From positions 1-18,083 of the forward strand of contig JAEZKE010000028.1 of assembly GCA_023436175.1 (NCBI GenBank): DNA of 18,083 bases. Direction: 5' to 3'. The DNA is from Methanobacteriota archaeon (GTDB taxonomy: Archaea > Methanobacteriota > Methanobacteria > Methanobacteriales > Methanobacteriaceae). The stretch's first letter is position 1, and each line of letters begins with the position of its first letter. Position numbers and translations under genes: made by a program. Below are positions 1 to 6,723 of the stretch, piece after piece. The notes under the pieces were generated by a model. The model had not been told where the DNA came from. It saw only the letters and a list, made by a program, of their open reading frames with translations, and did no database searches.

Positions 1-947
1 TTCCTTGCAGCTTCTATGTCAATATCTTTGATCTCGCTTTTACCCCATGGAAGGGCGACAAGCAGGTCAAGGTAGTTTCTTATGACGTTTTCTTCTGAGC
101 TGTGAGGGCCCTGTCTTTCAAGTTTAGCCAGTTCTTCAAGAGCTACTTCTTTGACATCCTCCGGCATGTCCGCTTCTTCGATTAACTGCATGTAATCTTT
201 TTTACCGCTTCCGCCGTCTACATCGTCAAGTTCTTCTTGTATGGCTCTTAGCTGCTCTTTGAGCATGTTTTCTCTGTTTCTTTTGCTCATTTCTTCATTG
301 AACTTGGCAGCCATTTCCATCTGGAACTTAACTGCTTCTTTTTGCTCGATTAAAATGTCTAAGAACCTTAGGCTCTTTTCTTTTAGTGATCGTATTTCAA
401 GTAAGGCCTGTTTTTCTTCAAGAGATATTCTCATGTAAGGGAAAACATAGGCTATTATTTTGGTTATGTCATCTAATTTATTTACCTGCTCAACGTAGGT
501 TTTTGAGCCTTTGAAGTTTTCACTTATTTCAGAAACCAGATATTTTATGTGTTTGATGATATCTTTTTCATTTTCTGGTTCTAAATCCATTATGTCTGGA
601 ACTAACTTGTAAGTTGCCCTGTAATTTGCCCCTTCAGGAATTAATTCTTCTACTTCTACTCTTTCAATGATTTCCATTTTAATTTGATAGAAATCTCTCA
701 TTGCTTTTGCATTTTCAATTTTAACTAATGTTCCGATGCGATAGAAATCTTCTTCATCGTATAATCCGTCAGTACTTCCTTCCGTCACCGCAAGTGCAAT
801 TCCGTAGAAATCATCCTTTGCAACTCGCTTGTAAAGTTCGCTACCAGCTTTTTTACTAATTTTTAAGGTTATATCAGTTTTGTTTAAATAAACTGTGTTT
901 GGTATAACCAGTACAGACAATTCTTTGTTGATGTTCATTTCTGTCAT
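1..947 (-). CDS. lon: ATP-dependent protease LonA, bacterial soluble type, 5' part only
   Basis: Lon degrades damaged and regulatory proteins in the cytoplasm with an AAA+ motor and a Ser/Lys protease. About 315 codons are visible and the gene runs off the left edge, so the ATPase and protease domains lie outside. The visible part has an N-terminal substrate-binding domain (starting MTEMNINKELSVLVIP), a long charged helical segment with REQLRAIQEEL-like Lon character (here MLKEQLRAIQEELDD), and the family hallmark NYLDLLVALPWGKSE near the end. The N-domain means this is bacterial-type LonA, not the membrane-bound LonB usual in archaea. The start ATG (945-947) is preceded by GAGTGAT; a second in-frame ATG three codons later (936-938) is possible. 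An ArsR-type regulator lies 125 bases upstream on the same strand. The family call is firm; completeness is unknown. Confidence 0.93.
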   Translation of the reverse strand, partial: MTEMNINKELSVLVIPNTVYLNKTDITLKISKKAGSELYKRVAKDDFYGIALAVTEGSTDGLYDEEDFYRIGTLVKIENAKAMRDFYQIKMEIIERVEVEELIPEGANYRATYKLVPDIMDLEPENEKDIIKHIKYLVSEISENFKGSKTYVEQVNKLDDITKIIAYVFPYMRISLEEKQALLEIRSLKEKSLRFLDILIEQKEAVKFQMEMAAKFNEEMSKRNRENMLKEQLRAIQEELDDVDGGSGKKDYMQLIEEADMPEDVKEVALEELAKLERQGPHSSEENVIRNYLDLLVALPWGKSEIKDIDIEAAR

Positions 948-977
948 GATATCACTCAAGGTAGGTAGTTTCTTTTT

Positions 978-993
978 AAGGCCAATTGGGCTT
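978..993. promoter_or_regulatory. Imperfect palindrome in the lon upstream region
   Basis: The sequence AAGGCCAATTGGGCTT pairs in 7 of 8 positions about its centre and is the most GC-rich spot in the lon leader, 31 bases upstream of the lon start codon. A TAAGTAT half-site resembling the arsR operator lies at 1023-1029. Either could be a regulator site for lon. This is inference only. Confidence 0.3.
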
Positions 994-1072
994 TAATTGT
1001 TATTTTCCTTTCCTTGATTTTGTAAGTATGTAAATTTAATATCCAGCGTAAATTTAATTGATTGAATAAATA

Positions 1073-1420
1073 TTATTCACGCTTTCCTGATTTGTTGCAC
1101 TTTAGAAACAGGCAACCAAATAAAAAATCAATTTTTTCTTTGTGATTTATCAGGGCACTCTTGTTGAAGGTGTAGTATATATAGTTACCCTGTTTTTTTG
1201 CGTTGAGGATCTTCGCAGTTTTTAGTATTTTAAGATGTTGTGAAGCCGCTGGTTGGGTTAAACCCATCATTTTTGCCATTTCAGTAACACTAACCTTCTC
1301 CATCTCGCCGGATGCTAATCTATAGATCAACATCAGTCGGTTAACATTGCCGAGTGCTTTGAACAATTCTTCCAGTTCCTCTGATAAATCGGAGCTGTAT
1401 TCAGAATTTATCCTCAACAT
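1073..1420 (-). CDS. ArsR-family winged-helix transcriptional repressor
   Basis: This 115-residue protein is a typical single-domain ArsR/SmtB repressor that would bind operator DNA as a dimer. Visible are LFKALGNVNRLMLIYRLASGE (helices 1-2), the helix-turn-helix VSVTEMAKMMGLTQPAASQHLKILKTAKIL at about 43-72, and the wing AKKQGNYIYYTF. The usual metal-sensing ELCVCDL motif of helix 3 is absent; the only cysteines are in FGCLFLKC near the C-terminus, so it is probably not a classical arsenic or cadmium sensor. It sits upstream of and on the same strand as lon, 125 bases away. A perfect palindrome overlies its promoter, which suggests autoregulation. The inducing signal is unknown. In Pyrococcus, a winged-helix repressor (Phr) controls heat-shock genes, so a stress role controlling lon is a reasonable inference. 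Confidence 0.88.
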   Translation of the reverse strand: MLRINSEYSSDLSEELEELFKALGNVNRLMLIYRLASGEMEKVSVTEMAKMMGLTQPAASQHLKILKTAKILNAKKQGNYIYYTFNKSALINHKEKIDFLFGCLFLKCNKSGKRE

Positions 1421-1424
1421 AGTC

Positions 1425-1450
1425 TATAAGTATATACTTATATACTTATA
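1425..1450 (-). promoter_or_regulatory. Palindromic operator and TATA box of the arsR-type gene
   Basis: TATAAGTATATACTTATA (1425-1442) is a perfect 18-base palindrome, five bases upstream of the regulator's start codon. The half-site TATACTTATA is repeated in direct orientation at 1433-1442 and 1441-1450. On the minus strand the outer part reads CTTTATAAGTATA, a good archaeal TATA box about 26 bases from the ATG, so the mRNA is probably leaderless or nearly so. A repressor bound here would cover both TATA box and start. Confidence 0.7.
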
Positions 1451-1571
1451 AAGTTTTCGGTTTTAGATACATTTTGTTAGAAAAAAAAGTTTAATTATAA
1501 TTGGACATCAAAACTTAAAAACTTTAGTATCTTAATTAATTGTTATTAAAACATAAAAAAGAAGTAAAAGG

Positions 1572-2123
1572 TTATGTTGTTTGATTAGTTTCTTGTTTTG
1601 CCTGTTTAAACTTTGAAATTGCACTATCTGTTAAGTCTGCAGCACTCTGTATGTCATTTGCATTACTATTTTGTAATCCGCTGATTTCAAGTGATAATGC
1701 TTGATTAAGATCTTGAAATCCTGATATTAACAAGCTATGGAAACGTTCCAGATTTTGCGGTGGAGTTAAACTTTGAATTTCTGCAAGCGCGTTATTTAAA
1801 CTATTTTTATCATTTTTGAGGCGTGAAATCGCAGTATCTTGATCTATTGCTCCATTTGCATATTTGTCAATTACAGTATATGAATCATTTAAAACAGTAT
1901 TTGCATTTTTGCTTATACTATCAACTTTTGTGGTATATTCAGATGTGGCATTAGCTGAGGAAGTGCCATTGGTAGACTGTGATGTATCAGTGGCAACAGA
2001 TTGGGTTGTACCTGGATTTTTGTTAGTTATTCCAAAGATACCTACTGCCATAACAATTAATATAAGACAGAAACCTGCAATGGCAATTTTACTACTTCTA
2101 CTTAATTTTCTGATTTTATTCAC
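1572..2123 (-). CDS. Membrane-anchored helical protein of unknown function
   Basis: I do not recognise a family for this 183-residue protein. It begins with a short basic stretch (MNKIRKLSRSSK), a single hydrophobic segment at about 13-33, then a Ser/Thr/Asn/Gln-rich linker at about 35-62, and a mostly helical C-terminal region with a central TPPQNLERFHSLL motif that resembles helical bundles in secreted lipoprotein-like proteins. There is no lipobox cysteine, so it is probably tethered by its N-terminal helix with the helical domain outside the membrane. The only upstream start is GTG (2121-2123). The bases GGGGTGA overlap this codon and so cannot serve as its Shine-Dalgarno; a leaderless mRNA is possible. 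It sits alone between the arsR-type gene and the kai promoter region. Confidence 0.65.
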   Translation of the reverse strand: MNKIRKLSRSSKIAIAGFCLILIVMAVGIFGITNKNPGTTQSVATDTSQSTNGTSSANATSEYTTKVDSISKNANTVLNDSYTVIDKYANGAIDQDTAISRLKNDKNSLNNALAEIQSLTPPQNLERFHSLLISGFQDLNQALSLEISGLQNSNANDIQSAADLTDSAISKFKQAKQETNQTT

Positions 2124-2729
2124 CCCTTGTTCTATAAATAAATCTTTGAACTATTTTCAGAGTAAATCAAACAATTAACGACTTCTCATACTTATTAACC
2201 CTTAATAAATTCAATAAAGATAAAATTTAAAGGTTAATGCATAATTCAAGATTTGTCTAAAACCTTCATAATTTAAAGCATTAATGTATTAATTTATCAT
2301 TATTACATATATAATTATTACTATTTAAAAGATAGACCTTCTTAAATCTACTAATAATTCATCACTTACTTTAAAACAGTGAGCATGTGGTTTTAAATTA
2401 CTAATTTATGTTCAATGGTTTTCGTTATAAAATACTTAAGTATTTAGTTACACACGAGCATTTATCATTAACTTATCAAAATTAAAAGGGGAGTTACGGG
2501 AAATATATATATTTTACTAATTCAAAATCTGGATTAATGAGTGAAAATGCCTTATTTATACATTTTTCTATGTATTAGTGAGCAAATATTTATATTACAC
2601 TTAAAAAATAAGATTAAATATTAATTTTAGTTTAACTAATTATCCTTAAGATTATGGATAGAAGGGACTTTAAATGTTTATCGTTATTTTGCAGTAGTAC
2701 GATGTTAAAAAACTATTGAGGTAAAAAGA
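2124..2729. promoter_or_regulatory. Long AT-rich control region between divergent genes, upstream of kaiC
   Basis: About 600 bases separate the divergent membrane-protein gene and kaiC, with no credible coding sequence. Two symmetric elements stand out: an inverted repeat with 8-base arms TTTAAAAC/GTTTTAAA around a 12-base spacer (2370-2397), and a perfect 16-base palindrome AAATACTTAAGTATTT (2430-2445). TATA-like stretches occur at about 2504-2515 and 2583-2595. The kaiC Shine-Dalgarno GAGGT is at 2718-2722. Which box drives kaiC cannot be decided by eye. Confidence 0.5.
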
Positions 2730-4436
2730 ATGTCAGATGCGGAAAATGTCTTAACTAGTAATGAGTCTGTACTTGAAAAAACCCTTACTGGTATTAACGG
2801 TTTAGATGAAATTACGGGAGGGGGGTTACCCAAAGGAAGGCCTTCATTGATATGTGGTGCTGCGGGTTGTGGTAAAACTATTTTTGCAATGGAATTCATT
2901 GTTAATGGGGCTGAAATGGGAGAACCTGGTGTTTTTGTATCTTTTGAAGAAACTGCTGAGGATATTAAAAAAAATTTTAATTCTATGAATCCCAATTTAA
3001 ATGACTTAATTGATCAGAACAAGATTTCAATGGATTACGTTCGTATAGAGCGTAGTGAGATTGAAGAAACGGGAGAATATGATCTTGAAGGGCTGTTCAT
3101 AAGGCTGGGTTATGCTATTGATTCTATTGGTGCTAAAAGGGTTGTTTTAGATACAGTTGAGGCTCTTTTTTCAGGGTTCAGTGCTGAGGCGTTGCTTCGT
3201 GCAGAACTCCGTAGATTGTTTGGGTGGCTTAAAGAAAAAGGCGTTACGGCACTTATAACTGGTGAAAGCGGTGAAAAAACACTTACACGTTATGGGTTAG
3301 AAGAATATGTTGCAGATTGCGTAATATTACTCAATAATCCCGTTGTAAACAAAATCACAACTCGAAATCTTAGAATAGTTAAATATAGAGGTTCATCCCA
3401 TGGTACAAATGAATATCCGTTTTTAATTGGTGAAAATGGAATTACTTTACTTCCAATTACTTCTACAGGATTAGATCACTCTGTATCTTATGAGTATATT
3501 TCAACAGGTATTGAAAGGATTGATACTATGTTGAATGAGGATGGATATTACAAGGGCAGCAGTGTTCTTGTTACTGGAGCTGCAGGAACTGGTAAAAGCA
3601 GTATTGCTGCTCAATTTGCAAATTCAACATGTGAAAAAGGATTTAGATGCATTTATCTTGCCTTTGAGGAGTCTCCAAAGCAAATTATACGTAACATGAA
3701 GTCTATTGGCATTGACCTTGAACAATGGGCTAATAAAGGATTTTTAAAATTCCATGCAACACGCCCAACACTATACGGACTTGAGATACACCTTGTAACT
3801 ATATATAAGTTAGTAAACGAATTTAACCCTGATATTGTTATTTTTGACCCTATTTCTAATTTAATCTCTGTAGGAAGTCCAGATGAGGTTAAATCAATGC
3901 TTACTCGTTTAATAGACTTTTTAAAAAGCAAACAGATAACTACTTTATCTACAAGCCTGTCAATAACAGGCCAAATTGAAACGGATGTTGGTATTTCATC
4001 TTTAATGGACACATGGATCAATTTAGACGCAGTTGAAACTAATGGTGAACGTAACCGTACTATTGACATTATAAAGTCTCGTGGTATGGCTCATTCAAAC
4101 CAGTTAAGAGAATTCCAGTTGACTGGCAATGGAATTAAGATTGTAGATGTTTACCTTGGACCTGCAGGAATGTTAACAGGCTCTGCACGAGTTTCTCAAA
4201 TTGCACTGGAAAGAGCTCAAAAATTAGAACGTGAACAAGAAATTGAAAGAAAACAACGAGAAGTTGAACATAAACGTGAATTAATGGAAGCTCAAATTGC
4301 TGAAATCAAATCCAAATTTGAATCTGAAGAAAAAGAACTTGAAAGAACCATCCAGCAGGAAAAACTAAAAGAAGAGATTCTAAAAAAAGATCGTCAGGAA
4401 ATGGCCGTGATGAGAACAGCAGATAAGGAGGATTAA
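2730..4436 (+). CDS. kaiC: KaiC double-domain clock ATPase
   Basis: KaiC is a hexameric RecA-like ATPase and autokinase/autophosphatase that keeps time in cyanobacteria. This 568-residue protein has both lobes. CI has Walker A GAAGCGKT (43-50), catalytic E73/E74 in SFEET, Walker B VVLD (D141) and the closing NLRIVKYRGSSHG segment. CII has Walker A GAAGTGKS (283-290), catalytic E313/E314 in AFEES, Walker B IVIFD (D373) and KSRGMAHS. Aligned by eye with Synechococcus KaiC, the phosphorylation sites T426, S431 and T432 correspond to T418, S423 and S424, so all three positions still carry hydroxyls. The tail after about 487 is a long, highly charged coiled coil, making the protein about 50 residues longer than cyanobacterial KaiC (519) in place of its short KaiA-binding tail. 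It is the first gene of a tight cluster with kaiB1, kaiB2 and a histidine kinase. The start has GAGGT eight bases upstream. Confidence 0.95.
   Translation: MSDAENVLTSNESVLEKTLTGINGLDEITGGGLPKGRPSLICGAAGCGKTIFAMEFIVNGAEMGEPGVFVSFEETAEDIKKNFNSMNPNLNDLIDQNKISMDYVRIERSEIEETGEYDLEGLFIRLGYAIDSIGAKRVVLDTVEALFSGFSAEALLRAELRRLFGWLKEKGVTALITGESGEKTLTRYGLEEYVADCVILLNNPVVNKITTRNLRIVKYRGSSHGTNEYPFLIGENGITLLPITSTGLDHSVSYEYISTGIERIDTMLNEDGYYKGSSVLVTGAAGTGKSSIAAQFANSTCEKGFRCIYLAFEESPKQIIRNMKSIGIDLEQWANKGFLKFHATRPTLYGLEIHLVTIYKLVNEFNPDIVIFDPISNLISVGSPDEVKSMLTRLIDFLKSKQITTLSTSLSITGQIETDVGISSLMDTWINLDAVETNGERNRTIDIIKSRGMAHSNQLREFQLTGNGIKIVDVYLGPAGMLTGSARVSQIALERAQKLEREQEIERKQREVEHKRELMEAQIAEIKSKFESEEKELERTIQQEKLKEEILKKDRQEMAVMRTADKED
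4425..4431 (+). promoter_or_regulatory. Strong Shine-Dalgarno for kaiB1 inside the end of kaiC
   Basis: AAGGAGG overlaps the last kaiC codons, six bases before the kaiB1 ATG, while the genes are separated by one base. It is the strongest ribosome site in the cluster and suggests coupled or high-level translation of KaiB relative to KaiC. Confidence 0.75.
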
Positions 4437-4437
4437 A

Positions 4438-4746
4438 ATGAATTTAGATAACAAAGACGAGGAATGTCCTGAATTTTGGGAGTTGAGATTGTATGTTGCT
4501 GGGCAGACACCAAAATCTATAGAAGCGTTCTCAAACCTAAAAAAAATCTGCGAAACACACTTAGAAGGTAAATATCGCATCGAAATAATAGACTTACTTG
4601 AAAATCCCGAGCTTGCTAAAGGCGATCAGATTCTTGCTATTCCAACACTGGTTAGAAAGCTTCCAGAACCTGTTAAAAAGATTATAGGTACTCTTGCAAA
4701 TGAAGAAAAAGTCCTTGTAGGGTTGGATATACGTCCAACATGTTAA
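4438..4746 (+). CDS. kaiB: KaiB clock protein, first copy
   Basis: KaiB is a small thioredoxin-like, fold-switching protein that binds the CI ring of KaiC and resets its phosphorylation state. This 102-residue protein matches the canonical length and carries the family landmarks: LRLYVAGQTPKS (16-27), IEIIDLLENPELA (48-60), the cis-proline segment ILAIPTLVRKLPEP (65-78), KKIIGTL (80-86) and KVLVGLDI (91-98). The similarity to cyanobacterial KaiB is unusually close for an archaeal gene. It starts one base after the kaiC stop, with AAGGAGG inside kaiC, so it is certainly co-transcribed with kaiC. Its partner should be the KaiC next door. Two cysteines near the N-terminal half (C10, C38) and a C-terminal one are not family features. 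Confidence 0.95.
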   Translation: MNLDNKDEECPEFWELRLYVAGQTPKSIEAFSNLKKICETHLEGKYRIEIIDLLENPELAKGDQILAIPTLVRKLPEPVKKIIGTLANEEKVLVGLDIRPTC

Positions 4747-4768
4747 AAATAAGTATGGGGGCTATATA

Positions 4769-5116
4769 ATGGGTAAAAAAGATATAAATAAATTTAATGA
4801 GTTTGAGAGTGCACTTACTGCAGAAAAAAAAGGCGATAAATATGTGCTACGTCTTTTTGTGGCGGGAATTAATCCAAAGTCTAGAAGGGCTATTGAAAAT
4901 TTAAAAGAGCTTTTAGAAGAAAATTTAAAAGATCAATATGAACTTGAAATCATTGATATTTACCAGCAGCCCATATTTGCTAAAGAAGGACAAATAGTAG
5001 CAGCACCTACACTAATCAAAGAGTTACCACCACCTCTTCGAAGATTTGTAGGGGATTTATCCAACAAAGAAAAACTTTTACTTGGATTAGAATTAAAATC
5101 AAAGAAGGATGAATAA
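4769..5116 (+). CDS. KaiB clock protein, second diverged copy
   Basis: This is a second complete KaiB of 115 residues, 22 bases after the first. It keeps LRLFVAGINPKSRRAIENL, LEIIDIYQQPIFAKEGQIVAAPTLIKELPPPLRRFVG and KEKLLLGLEL, and has a longer charged N-terminus (MGKKDINKFNEFESALTAEKK) and a Lys-rich C-terminus. It differs from the first copy at many positions, for instance YQQPIFAKEGQIVAAP against LENPELAKGDQILAIP, so this is an old or functionally split pair, not a recent tandem duplication. Its ribosome site is a plain GGGGG run about nine bases before the ATG, weaker than that of the first copy. The two KaiBs may bind KaiC and the kinase separately, or compete; that is inference. Confidence 0.93.
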   Translation: MGKKDINKFNEFESALTAEKKGDKYVLRLFVAGINPKSRRAIENLKELLEENLKDQYELEIIDIYQQPIFAKEGQIVAAPTLIKELPPPLRRFVGDLSNKEKLLLGLELKSKKDE

Positions 5117-5140
5117 TTATAATAATGTCATGGAGATAAC

Positions 5141-6361
5141 ATGAAAGATGAGGATTGCTCTAAGGAACTTGAAAAATTACGTTTAAGGCTTGCTGAAGCT
5201 GAAGAAACATTAAATGCCATTCAAAATGGTCAGGTTGATGCTGTCGTGGTAAATGGCTCTAAAGGTACTCAGGTTTTCACATTAGAAGGATCAGATTATG
5301 CTTATAGAATTCTTATTGAAGAGATGAATGAAGGTGTGGCTCTATTAACCACAGATCTTTCTATTTATTATTGCAATGGTCAATTGGCATCAATGCTCCA
5401 AATTCCATTGGAGAACCTGATTGGAAAGCCAATAACAGATTTTATTCCTTCAGATCAGCTTAAAAAATGTAAAATTCCCATGAAATGTAGTTCAAACAGC
5501 AGTTGTAAAGAAGAAATTTTTATAGAGGCCGGTGATGGAATTCCTATGGCTATTCAAATTAATATTAGCTTTTTAGAAAAAATAGATGGATATTACGTAA
5601 TTGTAACTGATCTAACCGAGCAGAAAAAAGCAGAGAAGGAACTCCATAATTTATTAAAAGATTTAGAACGATCTAATGAAGAACTCCAGCAATTTGCTTA
5701 CATATCTTCTCATGACCTTCAGGAGCCACTTCGAACCATTGCGAGCTTTACCCAGCTTTTAGAACGTCGTTATAAAGGTAAATTTGACAGCGATGCAGAT
5801 GAATTCATGGACTACATTGTAGAAGCTGCTAAAAGAATGCAGCGTATGATTCTTGATTTATTAGAATACTCAAGGGTATCAACAAATAATGAGGAATTTA
5901 AAGAAATAAATATGGCAGAAGCACTTGATGAGGCATTATTTAACTTAAGAGGCACTATTGAACATAATAATGCTATAATTACCCATAATGATCTTCCAAC
6001 AGTAACTGGAGATAAAAGTCAACTCAGTAAGGTATTCCAGAACTTAATATCCAATGCAATAAAATTTAGAAAAGAAACCGAGCCACCAGAAATCTATATA
6101 TCTGCAACAAAAGATGAGACTAAAAATGAATATTTATTCCATGTTGCAGATAATGGAATAGGAATGGATCCACAATATGCTGAACGTGTTTTTACATTAT
6201 TCCAGAGGCTCCATACGCGGGATGAATATCAGGGGACTGGAATTGGACTTTCAGTTGCCAAAAGGATAATTGAGCGTCACGGGGGCCGTATCTGGGTGGA
6301 ATCAGAATTAGGTAAAGGGGCGACATTTTGTTTCACATTGCCAGTACATCAAAAAACTTAA
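5141..6361 (+). CDS. Soluble PAS-domain sensor histidine kinase of the Kai cluster
   Basis: The 406-residue protein should autophosphorylate on histidine and pass the phosphate to a response regulator not found in this window. Order of parts: an N-terminal helix and linker (about 8-50, containing EETLNAIQNGQVDAVVV), a PAS domain (about 52-160, MNEGVALLTTDLSIYYCNG to VIVTDLTEQKKAEKEL), a coiled linker, the dimerisation domain with phospho-acceptor H191 in SSHDLQEPLRTI, and the catalytic ATPase with N-box NLISNAIKF (301-309), G1 box DNGIGMDP (337-344) and G2 box GTGIGL (365-370). No membrane helix is present, so it is cytoplasmic. It begins 24 bases after kaiB2 with GGAGAT upstream. In cyanobacteria the kinase SasA has a KaiB-like sensor; here a PAS domain takes that place, so coupling to KaiC or KaiB is inferred from gene order. 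It ends tail-to-tail with the next gene, six bases apart. Confidence 0.92.
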   Translation: MKDEDCSKELEKLRLRLAEAEETLNAIQNGQVDAVVVNGSKGTQVFTLEGSDYAYRILIEEMNEGVALLTTDLSIYYCNGQLASMLQIPLENLIGKPITDFIPSDQLKKCKIPMKCSSNSSCKEEIFIEAGDGIPMAIQINISFLEKIDGYYVIVTDLTEQKKAEKELHNLLKDLERSNEELQQFAYISSHDLQEPLRTIASFTQLLERRYKGKFDSDADEFMDYIVEAAKRMQRMILDLLEYSRVSTNNEEFKEINMAEALDEALFNLRGTIEHNNAIITHNDLPTVTGDKSQLSKVFQNLISNAIKFRKETEPPEIYISATKDETKNEYLFHVADNGIGMDPQYAERVFTLFQRLHTRDEYQGTGIGLSVAKRIIERHGGRIWVESELGKGATFCFTLPVHQKT

Positions 6362-6367
6362 AATAAA

Positions 6368-6625
6368 TTAATCTTCATTTTTCAACTCAGCGACCTTAAA
6401 AAATGCAGCCCACAAGTGTTTACAAACAAAACTACCCGGTTCTTTTTCACTTCTGTATTGATAATCATCACAGTCGCAAAGCCACATATTTTCATTCATG
6501 CTGACCTGATAAGTATCATCTTTAGAACCCTGTACGCTGAAGATCATTAAATCATCATTGAATAACTCAATTTCAACATTACCTTCAAGGTATAATTTAA
6601 ATCCTTCATTCATTCTGTTTCCCAT
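6368..6625 (-). CDS. Small SWIM-type zinc-finger protein
   Basis: This 85-residue protein has a SWIM zinc-binding signature, CxC-x15-CxH, with ligands C50, C52, C68 and H70 (WLCDCDDYQYRSE...FVCKHLWAAFF). SWIM domains bind DNA or proteins and are often found near helicases and recombination factors. The N-terminal half predicts beta strands (FKLYLEGNVEIELFNDDLMIFSVQG), the usual lead-in to a SWIM finger. It starts at ATG 6623-6625 with GAGGATT upstream. It lies 98 bases downstream of the DUF1998 helicase gene on the same strand and may be co-transcribed; a role as helper of the helicase is inference from position. It is a stand-alone finger domain with no other recognisable part. Confidence 0.82.
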   Translation of the reverse strand: MGNRMNEGFKLYLEGNVEIELFNDDLMIFSVQGSKDDTYQVSMNENMWLCDCDDYQYRSEKEPGSFVCKHLWAAFFKVAELKNED

Positions 6626-6723
6626 TGGTTAATCCTCTGTTGTTTACTTTTATTTTTGTATTACTAAAGTTTTGGATATTTATTTTAGATATATCATTCA
6701 ATAAAAATATTTCAACTATGAAA

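Noticed and set aside
1864..2178. Plus-strand frame of 104 codons
   Set aside because: Antisense shadow of the membrane-anchored helical protein; hydrophobic only because of reversed codons.
2537..2578. Short peptide frame MSENALF... in the kaiC leader
   Set aside because: 13 codons, no ribosome site at proper spacing, no link to a known leader peptide.
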